A DNA stretch of 64,000 nucleotides from Ralstonia insidiosa (GCF_008801405.1 NZ_VZPV01000001.1:1550001-1614000); one strand, 5' to 3'; shown: positions 52,532 to 62,125, counted from the stretch's first letter. Notes: generated by a model not told the origin, from the sequence alone. Numbers and translations are program-made.

Positions 52532-52558
52532 AAAAACCAGCCTAAATGGCTGGTTTTT
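52532..52558 (-). terminator. Terminator of tRNA-Thr, supplied by the element
   Basis: AAAAACCAGCC/GGCTGGTTTTT, an 11-bp perfect stem with a TAAAT loop, directly beyond the tRNA 3' end. It replaces the host terminator left behind at 31037-31068. Confidence 0.85.
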
Positions 52559-52567
52559 AAGGAATTC

Positions 52568-52614
52568 CTGGTGCCGCTGACCGGAATCGAACTGGTGACC
52601 TTCGCATTACGAAT
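52568..52614. repeat. attR: right 47-bp direct repeat within tRNA-Thr
   Basis: Identical to 31074-31120 and coincides with the 3' half of the intact tRNA-Thr gene, up to the anticodon loop. Confidence 0.95.
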
Positions 52615-52644
52615 GCGCTGCTCTACCGACTGAGCTACAGCGGC
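52569..52644 (-). tRNA. thrW: tRNA-Thr (anticodon CGT), integration target
   Basis: 76 nt on the minus strand including CCA. Acceptor GCCGCTG/CAGCGGC, D arm GCTC/GAGC, anticodon loop TTCGTAA (CGT), T loop TTCGATT. Closely resembles E. coli thrW, a known target for phages and islands. The 5' half is host DNA, the 3' half comes from the element. Confidence 0.97.
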
Positions 52645-52720
52645 GTCGGAAACAGCGATTCTAACAGAACTTTTTGTCGCTCTGCAAGAGCCGCTGAAAC
52701 ACTGCCCTTACACGGCGTGG

Positions 52721-53737
52721 TTACGCCGTTTTTTCGGCTTCCAGGTGGTACTGCGTGACGCGATCCACCTCGTTCTTCGAACCCAAGACCACGGCCACAC
52801 GCTGGTGCAGCTTTTCCGGCTGGATGTCGAGAATGCGCTGCTGGCCGTTGGTGGCCGCGCCGCCGGCCTGTTCCACCAGGAAGGCCATCGGGTTGGCTTC
52901 GTACATCAGGCGCAGCTTGCCGGCCTTGCCTGGCTCGCGCTTGTCCCACGGGTACATGAAGATGCCGCCGCGCGTGAGGATACGATGCACGTCGGCCACC
53001 ATCGAGGCGATCCAGCGCATGTTGAAATCCTTGCCGCGCGGGCCTTCGGTGCCGGCCAGGCATTCGTCGATGTAGCGGCGCACGGGCGGGGCCCAGTGGC
53101 GCATGTTCGACATGTTGATGGCGAATTCCTTCGTGTCCTCCGGGATCTTCACGTCGCGGCTGGTCAGGATGAAGCTGCCGACTTCGCGATCGAGCGTGAA
53201 CATGTGCACGCCGTTGCCGACGGTCAGCACCAGTGTCGTCTGCGGGCCGTACACGGCGTAGCCGGCAGCGACCTGCTTGGCGCCGGGCTGCATGAAATCG
53301 GCTTCGGTGACGGTTTCGCCCGGCTTGGGCATGTGCAGCACCGAGAAGATCGTGCCGATCGACACGTTCACGTCAATGTTGGACGAGCCGTCGAGCGGAT
53401 CGAACAGCAGCAGGTATTCGCCCTTCGGATAGCGGTGCGGAATCTCGTAGAACGATTCCATCTCTTCCGAGGCCATGGCGGCCAGGTTGCCGCCGTATTC
53501 GTTGGCTTCGAGCAGGACTTCGTTGGCGATCACGTCCAGCTTCTGCTGGGTTTCGCCTTGCACGTTGCCGGTGCCGGCCGAGCCGAGTACGCCGGCCAAG
53601 GCGCCCTTGTTGACGCTGTGCGAGATCGCCTTGCAGGCACGCGCCACGACTTCGAGCAGTAGGCGCAGCTCGGCTGGGATGGTGTTGTGCTCGCGCTGCT
53701 CTTCGATCAGGTAGCGGGTGAGGTTGATGCGCTTCAT
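52721..53737 (-). CDS. fbp: Fructose-1,6-bisphosphatase class 1
   Basis: 338 residues from MKRINLTRYLIEEQREH. The metal site LLFDPLDGSSNIDVNVSIGTIFS, the sugar-phosphate site RYIDECLAGTEGPRGKDFNMRW and GGIFMYPWDKREPGKAGKLRLMYEANPMAFLVEQAGG (shown as family blocks) are all conserved. It hydrolyses fructose-1,6-bisphosphate in gluconeogenesis. The open frame extends upstream into pepN's tail but is not coding there. It is separated from pepN by 41 bp in the same direction. Confidence 0.96.
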   Translation of the reverse strand: MKRINLTRYLIEEQREHNTIPAELRLLLEVVARACKAISHSVNKGALAGVLGSAGTGNVQGETQQKLDVIANEVLLEANEYGGNLAAMASEEMESFYEIPHRYPKGEYLLLFDPLDGSSNIDVNVSIGTIFSVLHMPKPGETVTEADFMQPGAKQVAAGYAVYGPQTTLVLTVGNGVHMFTLDREVGSFILTSRDVKIPEDTKEFAINMSNMRHWAPPVRRYIDECLAGTEGPRGKDFNMRWIASMVADVHRILTRGGIFMYPWDKREPGKAGKLRLMYEANPMAFLVEQAGGAATNGQQRILDIQPEKLHQRVAVVLGSKNEVDRVTQYHLEAEKTA

Positions 53738-53778
53738 GGATTCTCCTGAGACGGGCGCGATTTTACCTGACGCAATGT

Positions 53779-56481
53779 TCACGCCAGCGCCTTGCTGACG
53801 ATCTCGCGCACGTCGCGCGACAGGCTCGGGTGGGCCGCCACGCGCTTGAGCGCGTCCTGCATGGCGTCGCGCAGCGCGGGCACGTACTTGCGCCAGCGGT
53901 CCATTACACGCGCCAGCCGGGCGGACACCTGCGGGTTGATGGCGTCGAGCGCCAGCACCTGCTCGGCCCAATACGCATAGCCGGAGCCATCAGCAGCGTG
54001 GAACTGCGCGGGGTTGCCGGAGCAGAAGCTGAAGATGAGCGAGCGGGCGCGGTTCGGGTTGCGCAGCGTGAAGGCGGGATGCGTCATCAGTGCGCGCACG
54101 GTTTCCAACGTTGGCTTGCCCGTGGCGCCCCGTTGCATGGCCTGCAATGAGAACCACTTGTCGATGACGAGCGCGTCGTCGGCAAAGCGCGTGTAGAAGT
54201 CGGTCAATGCGGCTTCGCGGCCGGGGGCGTAGCTATTGACCAGGGCGGTGAGGGCACCCATGCGGTCGGTCATGTTGGTGGCGTGGGCGTACTGTTGTTC
54301 TGCCAGCGCCAATGCCTCGGGCGTTTCGGTATTTGCCAGATAGCCCAACGCGATGTTCTTGAGCGCACGCTTGCCGGCCGATACAGCATCGGGCGAGTAG
54401 GGGCCGTCGGTTTCGTTGTCTTGGTAGGCGCGCAGTAGTTCGGCATAGAGCTTTTCAGCCAGCGTACAGAGCAGCGTGCGGCGCGCGGTGTGAATGGCAG
54501 CCGGATCGGCCACATCCATGCGCTCGGCCAGGTAGCTCTCGGCGGGCAGAATCAGCATCTGCTCGCGGAAGGCAGGGTCGAGCGAGGCGTCGGCCACCAC
54601 GGCGCGCAGTGCTTCGACAAGCGCTGGGTCGACCACAGGCGCGCGACCGTGCTGGATGTCCGCCACCATGCGCAGCAGCGTATCGGTGGCCAGGCGCTGG
54701 CCGGCTTCCCAGCGGTTAAACGGGTCGGAATCGTGCGCGAGCTGGAAGGTGAGTTGCTCAGTCGTATAGCCGTATTCGAGGACGACCGGCGCCGAGAAAT
54801 TGCGCAGCAGCGAGGGCAGCGGCGCTTCGGCCACGTCTTCGAAGACGAAGGTCTGCTTGGCCTCGGTGAAATCGAGCACGCGCGTGGTGACGGGCGAGGG
54901 CGATGCAGCTTCGCCGCGCAAGCGCAACGGTAGATCGCGGCCTTGTGCGTCGATCAGGCCCACGGCAAACGGAATGTGGAACGGCTGCTTCTGGATGCCG
55001 CTGTTCACTTCGATACCGACCGGCTCGCAGCGCTGGCGCAGCGTAAGCGTGTAGGTGCGCGTGGCCGCGTCGTGATGGCCTTCGACTGCCACGACTGGTG
55101 TACCGGCTTGGCTGTACCAGTGGCCGAATTGCGTGAGATCGCGGCCGTTGGCATCGGCCATGGCGGCACGGAAATCGTCGCAGGTGACCGCTTGACCATC
55201 GTGGCGCTGGAAGTACAGGTCCATGCCCTTTCGGAAGCCATCGCGGCCAAGCAGGGTCTGGTACATGCGCACGACTTCTGCGCCTTTCTCGTACACCGTG
55301 ACGGTGTAGAAGTTGTTGATCTCTTCGTAGCTGTCAGGGCGCACCGGGTGGGCCATCGGGCCTGCATCTTCCGGGAATTGCGCCTGACGCAGCAGGCGGA
55401 CGTCTTCAATGCGCTTGACGGCGCGGGCGCTCGCTGCGGCCGCTTCATCGCCAGCTTGCGCTGCCATGTCTGCGGAGAACTCCTGATCGCGGAATACCGT
55501 CAGGCCTTCCTTCAGGCTCAGTTGGAACCAATCGCGGCAGGTGACGCGGTTGCCCGTCCAGTTGTGAAAGTACTCGTGGCCGACCACCGATTCGATGTTG
55601 GCGAAGTCCACATCGGTAGCAGTCTCCGCATTGGCCAGCACGTACTTCGTGTTGAAGATGTTCAGGCCCTTGTTCTCCATCGCGCCCATGTTGAAGTCGC
55701 CCACGGCAACGATCATGAAGCGGTCCAGATCGAGCTCCAGCCCGAAGCGGCGTTCGTCCCAGTGGATCGAGTGGATCAGCGAATCCATCGCGTGGCGCGT
55801 CTTGCCGATGTCTTGCGATTCCACCCACACCTGCAGCAGTTTTTCCTTGCCCGAGGCGGACTGGATGCGCTCCTCAATACATTCCAGTTTGCCCGCCACC
55901 AGCGCGAAAAGGTACGACGGCTTCTTGAACGGGTCGTGCCACACGGCTTCGTGGCGGCCGTCCGGCAGGTCACGCTCAGAGACCAGGTTGCCGTTGGACA
56001 GCAGCACGGGGTAGTCCGCCTTCGAGGCGCGCAGCGTGACGGTGTAGACCGTCATCACGTCGGGCCGATCAAGGAAGTAGGTGATCTTGCGGAAGCCCTC
56101 GGCCTCGCACTGCGTGAAGAAGTTACCGTTGGAAACGTACAGCCCCATCAGCGACGAGTTGGCTGCCGGGTTGCAGTAGGTCGTCAGTTCCAGCGTGAAG
56201 CTGGCGCCGACATCTGCCGGCACGGCGTCGATGGTCAGTGTGTCGCCGTTGGCCTGCAGGCCGGAGAGGGCCTGGCCATCAATGGTTGCGCCCGCCAGTT
56301 CAAGCCCTTCGCCAACCAGCACGAGCGGCTTGGCCGCTGCCGTGCGCGTCATGCGCATACGGTTGACGACGCGGGTGCGCTCGGGCACGAGGTCGATCTC
56401 CAGCGTCACTTGATCAATGCGGAACGCGGGGGCGGCGTAATCCTTGCGGTAAATCGTCACGGCGGTATCGGTGCGCAACAT
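53779..56481 (-). CDS. pepN: Aminopeptidase N (M1 family)
   Basis: About 900 residues, normal for PepN. GAMENKGLNIFN and the zinc site VVGHEYFHNWTGNRVT (HExxH plus downstream Glu) are the M1 signatures. The N-terminal beta domain and C-terminal helical superdomain follow the family order. Of two adjacent ATGs, the one at 56481 is preferred because GAGG lies 9 nt upstream; 56490 is possible. It releases N-terminal residues in the cytoplasm. The frame is open upstream to 57105 but is antisense noise against the lipoprotein gene. Confidence 0.95.
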   Translation of the reverse strand: MLRTDTAVTIYRKDYAAPAFRIDQVTLEIDLVPERTRVVNRMRMTRTAAAKPLVLVGEGLELAGATIDGQALSGLQANGDTLTIDAVPADVGASFTLELTTYCNPAANSSLMGLYVSNGNFFTQCEAEGFRKITYFLDRPDVMTVYTVTLRASKADYPVLLSNGNLVSERDLPDGRHEAVWHDPFKKPSYLFALVAGKLECIEERIQSASGKEKLLQVWVESQDIGKTRHAMDSLIHSIHWDERRFGLELDLDRFMIVAVGDFNMGAMENKGLNIFNTKYVLANAETATDVDFANIESVVGHEYFHNWTGNRVTCRDWFQLSLKEGLTVFRDQEFSADMAAQAGDEAAAASARAVKRIEDVRLLRQAQFPEDAGPMAHPVRPDSYEEINNFYTVTVYEKGAEVVRMYQTLLGRDGFRKGMDLYFQRHDGQAVTCDDFRAAMADANGRDLTQFGHWYSQAGTPVVAVEGHHDAATRTYTLTLRQRCEPVGIEVNSGIQKQPFHIPFAVGLIDAQGRDLPLRLRGEAASPSPVTTRVLDFTEAKQTFVFEDVAEAPLPSLLRNFSAPVVLEYGYTTEQLTFQLAHDSDPFNRWEAGQRLATDTLLRMVADIQHGRAPVVDPALVEALRAVVADASLDPAFREQMLILPAESYLAERMDVADPAAIHTARRTLLCTLAEKLYAELLRAYQDNETDGPYSPDAVSAGKRALKNIALGYLANTETPEALALAEQQYAHATNMTDRMGALTALVNSYAPGREAALTDFYTRFADDALVIDKWFSLQAMQRGATGKPTLETVRALMTHPAFTLRNPNRARSLIFSFCSGNPAQFHAADGSGYAYWAEQVLALDAINPQVSARLARVMDRWRKYVPALRDAMQDALKRVAAHPSLSRDVREIVSKALA

Positions 56482-56646
56482 CGGTAACATCCTCGTAGCG
56501 GAACGCAAAAGACCATTGTACTCAGGCCCATCTGGGGAAGTCCCTGGGGGAATCTTCGGCGCGCAGGGTGACTCTGAGTAAAAGGCCGGGCGCAACGCGT
56601 TGCGGGCGCGCCGGAACCTGTCTGATTGAGAGTAGGGGGATTTTCT

Positions 56647-57300
56647 ATGTGGAATTGGATCAAGAGGATCAAACCATCCGGTATCTGGCCGATGGCCGGG
56701 GCGCTGATGGCGGCCAGCCTGCTGGCGGGTTGTGCCAGCACCGTCACCAGCCAGGTCACGGCGTTCAAGCAGCCCGGCTGGGAAGACGCGCCGCCGCGCA
56801 CCTATGCGTTTGAGCATACTGCAGCGCAGCAAAATGACCTGGAGCGCCAGACCTACGAGGCCTGGACGTCCGACCAACTCGCCGCTCGCGGTTTTGCCAG
56901 CGCGCCGCGTGCCAGCGCACGCTATCTCGTCCGCCTGGATTACTCGACGGCCACACGCCTTGTGCAGGTGCGCCAGCCGGTCTACCCCGATCCGTACTGG
57001 GGCCCTGGCCCATGGGGGCCGTGGCGTGGTCCGTGGGGGCCCTGGGGCCCGTGGGGTCCGCAATATGTCGACACCAACGTGCAGGTGCCGTTCTATGCCT
57101 ATCACGTTGACATTGAAGACGCGGCATCGGGCAAGCGGGTCTATCAGGTGACCGCGCAGACTCAGGGGGGTGACGGTTCGTTGACTGCGGTGATGCCGTA
57201 TCTGATTCGCAGCGCCTTCGCCAATTTCCCGGCGCCGAATGCGCAGCCCATCCTCGTGGAACTGCCCGTTGATCCATCGGTGAAACCAGCGGCTAAGTAG
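56647..57300 (+). CDS. DUF4136 family lipoprotein
   Basis: 217 residues with a lipobox (MAASLLAGCAST, lipidated Cys about 29). The core (YAFEHTAAQQNDLERQTYE, ARYLVRLDYSTATR, FYAYHVDIEDAASGKRVYQV) fits DUF4136, with a Trp/Gly/Pro repeat insertion (WGPWGP-type, about residues 118-138) in the middle. Envelope-located, function unknown. It is divergent from pepN. Confidence 0.85.
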   Translation: MWNWIKRIKPSGIWPMAGALMAASLLAGCASTVTSQVTAFKQPGWEDAPPRTYAFEHTAAQQNDLERQTYEAWTSDQLAARGFASAPRASARYLVRLDYSTATRLVQVRQPVYPDPYWGPGPWGPWRGPWGPWGPWGPQYVDTNVQVPFYAYHVDIEDAASGKRVYQVTAQTQGGDGSLTAVMPYLIRSAFANFPAPNAQPILVELPVDPSVKPAAK

Positions 57301-57606
57301 TGTGCCTGAGTGGGTTTTGGCAGGCGGTCTACGTTAGAATGCATGACCTAATTTGCGGGCCGCCAGCCGTACCCTCGCTTGAGCGTTGTCACTCCATCCC
57401 ATCTCGCGCCGACCGCCACCCCTGGCCGGCGCAGCCTGCGCGCCGTCGCCACCCTTCTGACGGTGCACCGCAGCGCCTGCGGCCTTGCTCCCGGTTTCTC
57501 TCTGTTCTCACTGTTTTTTGCCACTTCGTCTCAGGGAGTTTCTGCCTGAGCGCATGTGCGTCTCATCTGCGGAACTCCTCATCAGGCTCCATCAGGATTC
57601 ATCGAC
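57301..57606. other. Intergenic region upstream of maeB
   Basis: 306 bp; expected maeB promoter and leader. No small gene, riboswitch or RNA recognised. Confidence 0.45.
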
Positions 57607-59928
57607 ATGAACGACAAGCTTCACGACGCCTCGCCCGATTCCCAAGACCAGGGCGCCGAGGCCGAACTGCGCCGCGCCGCGTTTGAATACCACCGTGCCC
57701 CGACGCGCGGCAAGATCGAAGTGCGCCCGACCAAGGCGCTGATCAACCAGCGGGATCTGTCGCTGGCGTACTCGCCGGGCGTGGCGTATCCGTGTCTGGC
57801 GATCGAGCAGGATCCGGCGCTGGCGGCTGAGTACACCTCGCGCGGCAACCTTGTCGGCGTGATCACCAACGGCACCGCTGTGCTGGGCCTGGGCGATATC
57901 GGCCCGCTGGCCAGCAAGCCGGTGATGGAAGGCAAGGGCTGCCTGTTCAAGAAGTTTGCGGGCATCGACGTGTTCGATATCGAACTGGCCGAGCGCGATC
58001 CGGACAAGCTGGTCGACATCATCGCGGCGCTGGAGCCGACGCTGGGCGGTATCAACCTGGAAGACATCAAGGCGCCGGAGTGCTTCTACATCGAGCAGAA
58101 GCTGCGTGACCGGCTGAACATCCCCGTCTTCCACGACGATCAGCATGGCACGGCGATCATCTCGTCGGCGGCGCTGCTCAATGGCCTGAAGGTCGTTGGC
58201 AAGGAGATCGGCAGCGTGAAGGTGGCCGTGTCGGGCGCAGGTGCTGCAGCCATTGCCTGCCTGGACGTGATGGTGGGCCTGGGCGTCAAGCGCGAGAACA
58301 TCTACGTGGTCGACTCGAAGGGCGTGATCTACGCTGGCCGCGACGCCAAGATGGAGGCGAACAAGGCGCGTTACGCGCAGGACACGTCAGCCCGTACGCT
58401 GGCTGACATCATGCGCGATGCCGATGTCTTCCTCGGCTGCTCGGCTGCTGGCGTGGTGACGGCCGACATGGTCAAGACCATGGCACCGAAGCCGATCATC
58501 CTGGCGCTGGCCAACCCCGAGCCGGAAATCCGCCCGGAAGTGGCCAAGGCCGCCCGCCCGGACTGCATCGTCGCCACGGGCCGTTCGGATTACCCGAACC
58601 AGGTCAACAACGTGCTGTGCTTCCCGTACATCTTCCGTGGCGCGCTCGATTGCGGCGCCACCAAGATCACGGAAGCGATGAAGCTTGCGTGCGTGAAGGC
58701 CATCGCTGAGCTGGCCGAAGCCGAAACCAACGACGCCGTGGCGCAGGCCTACGCTGGCCAGGACCTGACTTTCGGCCCGGACTACATCATCCCGAAGCCG
58801 TTCGACTCGCGCCTGATCGAGAAGATCGCCCCGGCGGTTGCCAAGGCTGCGGAAGAGTCCGGCGTGGCCACGCGCCCGATCAAGGATCTGGATGCCTATC
58901 GCGCCCAGTTGAGCGACTACGTCTACCACACCGGCCTGACCATGCGCCCGGTGTTCTCGGCCGCCAAGGCCAACCCGAAGCGCGTTGTCTACACCGAAGG
59001 TGAAGAAGAGCGCGTGCTGCGCGCCGTGCAGACGGTGGTGGACGAAGGCCTGGCCAAGCCGATCCTGATCGGCCGCCCGCACGTGATCGAAATGCGCATC
59101 CAGAAGGCTGGCCTGCGCCTGAAGGCGGGCGTGCACTTCGAACTGGTGAACCCGGAAGATGATGCGCGTTACCACCAGTACCACACGACGTATCACGAGC
59201 TGATGGGTCGCAATGGCGTGACGCCGGATATGGCCAAGTCAGCGCTGCGCCGCTCGAACACGCTGATCGGCGCGCTGCTGGTACGCCTGGGCGATGCTGA
59301 CGCGATGCTGTGCGGCACCGTCGGCCGCTTCGATGCACACCTGGAACATGTGCGCGACGTGATCGGCCTGGCCCCGAACGCCAAGGTGTTCGCCGCCATG
59401 AACGGCCTGATGCTGGAGAAACACACGCTGTTCATCACGGACACCTTCGTCAACGAGAACCCGAGCGCTGAAGAGCTGGCCGACATCACCAAGCTGGCGG
59501 CAGAAGAAGTGCGCCGCTTTGGCCAGGAGCCGAAGGTGGCGATGCTGTCGCACTCGATGTTCGGCTCGTCGAAGAGTGCGTCGGCGCGCAAGGTGCGTGC
59601 GGCGTATGACCTGCTGAAGGCCGAGGTGCCCGAGCTGCAGGTGGAGGGCGAGATCCAGGGTGATGCGGCGCTGTCGGAAGACATCCGCCACCACTTCCTG
59701 CCCAAGAGCGCGTTTGCCGGCAGTGCCAACCTGCTGGTGATGCCGACGCTGGATGCCGCCAACATCACGTTCAACGTGCTCAAGATGACGGGCGGGCAGG
59801 GCGTGACGGTGGGCCCGATTTTGCTGGGCGCAGCCAAGCCGGTGCACATCTTGAACCCGTCGGCTACGTCGCGCCGTATCGTCAACATGACGGCGCTGGC
59901 GGTGGCAGACGTGTCGGCGGCACGTTGA
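57607..59928 (+). CDS. maeB: NADP-dependent malic enzyme with phosphotransacetylase-like domain
   Basis: 773 residues. The N-terminal malic enzyme part (about 1-430) has SLAYSPGVAYPCLAI, NGTAVLGLGDIGPLASKPVMEGK, FHDDQHGTAIISSAALLNGL and the NADP fold VKVAVSGAGAAAIACLD. The C-terminal half is a phosphate acetyltransferase-like domain with VLRAVQTVVDEGLAKPILIGR, usually regulatory in MaeB-type enzymes. It converts malate to pyruvate with NADPH and CO2. The ATG at 57607 is the family start. Confidence 0.95.
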   Translation: MNDKLHDASPDSQDQGAEAELRRAAFEYHRAPTRGKIEVRPTKALINQRDLSLAYSPGVAYPCLAIEQDPALAAEYTSRGNLVGVITNGTAVLGLGDIGPLASKPVMEGKGCLFKKFAGIDVFDIELAERDPDKLVDIIAALEPTLGGINLEDIKAPECFYIEQKLRDRLNIPVFHDDQHGTAIISSAALLNGLKVVGKEIGSVKVAVSGAGAAAIACLDVMVGLGVKRENIYVVDSKGVIYAGRDAKMEANKARYAQDTSARTLADIMRDADVFLGCSAAGVVTADMVKTMAPKPIILALANPEPEIRPEVAKAARPDCIVATGRSDYPNQVNNVLCFPYIFRGALDCGATKITEAMKLACVKAIAELAEAETNDAVAQAYAGQDLTFGPDYIIPKPFDSRLIEKIAPAVAKAAEESGVATRPIKDLDAYRAQLSDYVYHTGLTMRPVFSAAKANPKRVVYTEGEEERVLRAVQTVVDEGLAKPILIGRPHVIEMRIQKAGLRLKAGVHFELVNPEDDARYHQYHTTYHELMGRNGVTPDMAKSALRRSNTLIGALLVRLGDADAMLCGTVGRFDAHLEHVRDVIGLAPNAKVFAAMNGLMLEKHTLFITDTFVNENPSAEELADITKLAAEEVRRFGQEPKVAMLSHSMFGSSKSASARKVRAAYDLLKAEVPELQVEGEIQGDAALSEDIRHHFLPKSAFAGSANLLVMPTLDAANITFNVLKMTGGQGVTVGPILLGAAKPVHILNPSATSRRIVNMTALAVADVSAAR

Positions 59929-59984
59929 TCGGCTGACTTGCCAAACCAGGGCCACGCTGCGCGCGACGGCCTTGAATGAGGAGC

Positions 59985-60013
59985 GGCGCCTGAAGCGATT
60001 CAGGCGCCGTTTT
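59985..60013 (+). terminator. Hairpin terminator after maeB
   Basis: GGCGCCTGAA/TTCAGGCGCC perfect 10-bp stem, GCGA loop, followed by GTTTTTC. Confidence 0.9.
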
Positions 60014-60056
60014 TCTATGGCGGGTTCGGGATCAGGAGACTCAGATCGGCAGGCAG

Positions 60057-60090
60057 AAAAAAACGGCGCCCGAGCCCCGGAACGCCGTTT
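60057..60090 (-). terminator. Terminator of the porin gene
   Basis: AAACGGCG (60061) pairs with CGCCGTTT (60083); read on the minus strand, the stem is followed by a T run. Confidence 0.8.
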
Positions 60091-60143
60091 GAAGGATCCG
60101 CCCGCGCTGTCGAGACGCGGGCGGTGACAAGGAAAGCAACCGC

Positions 60144-61214
60144 TTAGAACTTCGCGCGGATGCCCACGCCGAAGGTGTCGGCGGACGACAGGGTCGAGAC
60201 CTTGTCGCGGAAGTACGCGGCGTACACGTCGGTACGCTTGGACAGCGAGTAGTCGTAGCCGACGGCCCAGGTGTTGCGCTTCACGTCTGCAGCACCCGAG
60301 GTCTTCGTGTATGCGTACGATGCCAGGATGCTGCCCGCGCCCAGCGGAATCGATGCACCCAGTTGGCCGCCGTTGCTCTTGGCGTCACCCGTGGCGATCG
60401 TATTCTTGATGTACTGGTACTGGCCGTACAGCTTGACCACGCCGAAGTCGTATGTAGCGCCCAGTTGTGCTGCCGACTGACGCTGGAAGCCTGCCACCAG
60501 GCTGTTCAGGTCGCCCGGTTTCGAATCGAAGCGCACTTGCTGGAAGGCTGCCGTGGCTGCGAAGTTGCCGTGGAAGTAGAGGAAGTTGCCGCCCCACTTG
60601 TTCTGGCCATTGTGGCCGGCTTGCTCGCCCGCACCGTAGATGAAGTTGCCGGTCAGGCCATTGAAGTCCGGCGTGCTGTACAGGATCGAGTTGTTCCAAC
60701 CCGAATCGCCCACCAGACCCGAGATGCCGCCGGGGCCGGTGAGGCCGTTGCCCAGGTAGGTGTGGAACACCATCGGCGAGAAAGTGTACGAATCGCCGTA
60801 CGGGTTGAACAGGATTGTCGAAACGAAGTACGGCGGCGTAATGCGGCCGAGCTTGATCGTGCCCCAGGCGTTGGACGACAGCCCCACGTTGGCATTACGC
60901 GCGAAGAACGTGTCGCCATCAAAGCGGCCGGCCTTGCCGGTGTCGGGGCGGAAGAAGGCTTCCAACGCGAAGATCGCCTTCAGGCCGTTGCCCAGATCTT
61001 CGTTGCCCTTCATGCCCCAGTACGACGTGGACATGCCGCCCGAGTTGACAACCGCCGCGCGGTCAGACGCGCCCAGGTTCTTGGTCATGCCGGCCCAGGC
61101 ATCCACCAGGCCGTACAGCGTGACGGACGATTGCGCTTGCGCACCGGCACTCATTGCCCCCAGTGCCGATGCCACTGCCAGCGCAGCAGCGCCACGCTTG
61201 AATTTGGACTGCAT
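60144..61214 (-). CDS. Outer-membrane porin, Gram-negative (OmpC/Bcs-like) family
   Basis: 356 residues with a signal peptide (ends SAGAQAQS, about residue 27). The mature protein opens SVTLYGLVDAWAG, has the porin motif WGMKGNEDLGNGLKAIFALE and beta-strand repeats with GLSSNAWGTIKLGR, and ends in Phe (VGIRAKF), the outer-membrane assembly signal. It forms a trimeric beta-barrel for small solutes. It stands alone with a terminator. Confidence 0.95.
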   Translation of the reverse strand: MQSKFKRGAAALAVASALGAMSAGAQAQSSVTLYGLVDAWAGMTKNLGASDRAAVVNSGGMSTSYWGMKGNEDLGNGLKAIFALEAFFRPDTGKAGRFDGDTFFARNANVGLSSNAWGTIKLGRITPPYFVSTILFNPYGDSYTFSPMVFHTYLGNGLTGPGGISGLVGDSGWNNSILYSTPDFNGLTGNFIYGAGEQAGHNGQNKWGGNFLYFHGNFAATAAFQQVRFDSKPGDLNSLVAGFQRQSAAQLGATYDFGVVKLYGQYQYIKNTIATGDAKSNGGQLGASIPLGAGSILASYAYTKTSGAADVKRNTWAVGYDYSLSKRTDVYAAYFRDKVSTLSSADTFGVGIRAKF

Positions 61215-61351
61215 TTGCTACCTCCTTTGTTGTTGAAGATCACTGTGGGTTGCGCCGCATTCTTTGATGCAGTCGCAGGCCGGCCGGTCAGGTTCCATGC
61301 CGTGCGGTGTCCTATGCCCCATGACACCGCGCCCACAGCGTTTTTTGCTGA

Positions 61352-61996
61352 TTAACCTGAAATCAAATCATTCAAGCGGAAGCTCACGACGCGATTGATC
61401 TGCTCTAGCGCATTGCGCAGTTCGGTGTCGTGGTCGTTATTCAGCCGCTTGGTCATGGCATCGAAGATGGCCTGCCGGTCATAGCCGCGCACGGCCATGA
61501 CGAACGGGAAGCCGAACTTCTCGCTGTAACGTGCGTTGAGGCTTTGCAGACGTACCAACTCTTCGGGTGTCAACTGGTTCAGGCCCGCACCACCTTGCTC
61601 GCTGGTGGAGGCCGCGGTCATCTCGCCGCGCTCGGCGGCCTTGCCAGCCAGTTCCGGGTGAGCGCGCACCAGCGTGATCTGCTGCGCTTCACCTGCGCGC
61701 TCCACCACATGGCGCATGGCGGCGCGCAGTGCGTCGGCTGAGGCAAACGGACGCTGCGATGCCACGCGTTCGGCTACCCAAGGCGAGTGCTCATAGACGC
61801 CGCCGAGCGCTTGCACAAACTGCGCATCACTCATGGCATTGAGCTGTGCGATGGAGTAGGTGGTGCGCGCAGCGTTGGCGCTGGCCTTTTGAGCGGGCTG
61901 CGGCGCGGGCGACTGGCCAATGGCGTTTGCGTTCACAACCGTGAACACGGACAACACCGCAAGCGTCGTGATGCTGCGCTTGATGGTCCATTGCAT
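61352..61996 (-). CDS. Exported OHCU decarboxylase (UraD) paralogue
   Basis: 214 residues from MQWTIKRSITTLAVL. Residues 1-about 27 form a signal peptide (LAVLSVFTVVNANAIGQ), then a linker, then a full UraD domain: LNAMSDAQFVQALGGVYEHSPWVAE, LVRAHPELAGKAAE, NARYSEKFGFPFVMAVRGYDR. UraD removes CO2 from OHCU to give S-allantoin. A periplasmic UraD is unusual. It lies downstream of the cytosolic copy, and the spacer between them also carries duplicated sequence. Confidence 0.85.
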   Translation of the reverse strand: MQWTIKRSITTLAVLSVFTVVNANAIGQSPAPQPAQKASANAARTTYSIAQLNAMSDAQFVQALGGVYEHSPWVAERVASQRPFASADALRAAMRHVVERAGEAQQITLVRAHPELAGKAAERGEMTAASTSEQGGAGLNQLTPEELVRLQSLNARYSEKFGFPFVMAVRGYDRQAIFDAMTKRLNNDHDTELRNALEQINRVVSFRLNDLISG

Positions 61997-62125
61997 GTTG
62001 CTGTCTCCTGTGTGAGGTCTTGTGCCGCACACCACGCTGCACTCTCTGGTGCAATCGCGGACCGGCCGGTCAGGCAATCCGGCCGGGCAGCGCCCCGTGC
62101 TCGCTACGTTTGCAGCGTCGTGCTG

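Larger units (their letters stand above)
31121..52567. mobile_element. Integrated element in tRNA-Thr(CGU), about 21.4 kb
   Basis: The element is bounded by the 47-bp repeats 31074-31120 and 52568-52614. A tyrosine integrase lies 91 bp inside the left end; an AlpA-like HTH gene, a plasmid-type RepA and an iteron origin lie near the right end. Base composition and codon use shift several times inside, with an AT-rich block at about 43.8-47.1 kb, unlike the even high-GC flanks. No capsid, tail, packaging, relaxase or type IV secretion gene is visible, so it is best described as an integrative element with a plasmid-like replicon and cargo that looks like defence functions. Confidence 0.92.

Noticed and set aside
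31121..52567. Intact prophage
   Set aside because: No terminase, portal, capsid, tail, lysis or phage repressor genes are seen; replication is plasmid-like.
31121..52567. Self-transmissible conjugative element
   Set aside because: No relaxase, coupling protein or VirB-type genes; at most mobilisable by another element.
54943..56487. 514-codon open frame on the plus strand
   Set aside because: Antisense to pepN, which has complete M1 motifs.
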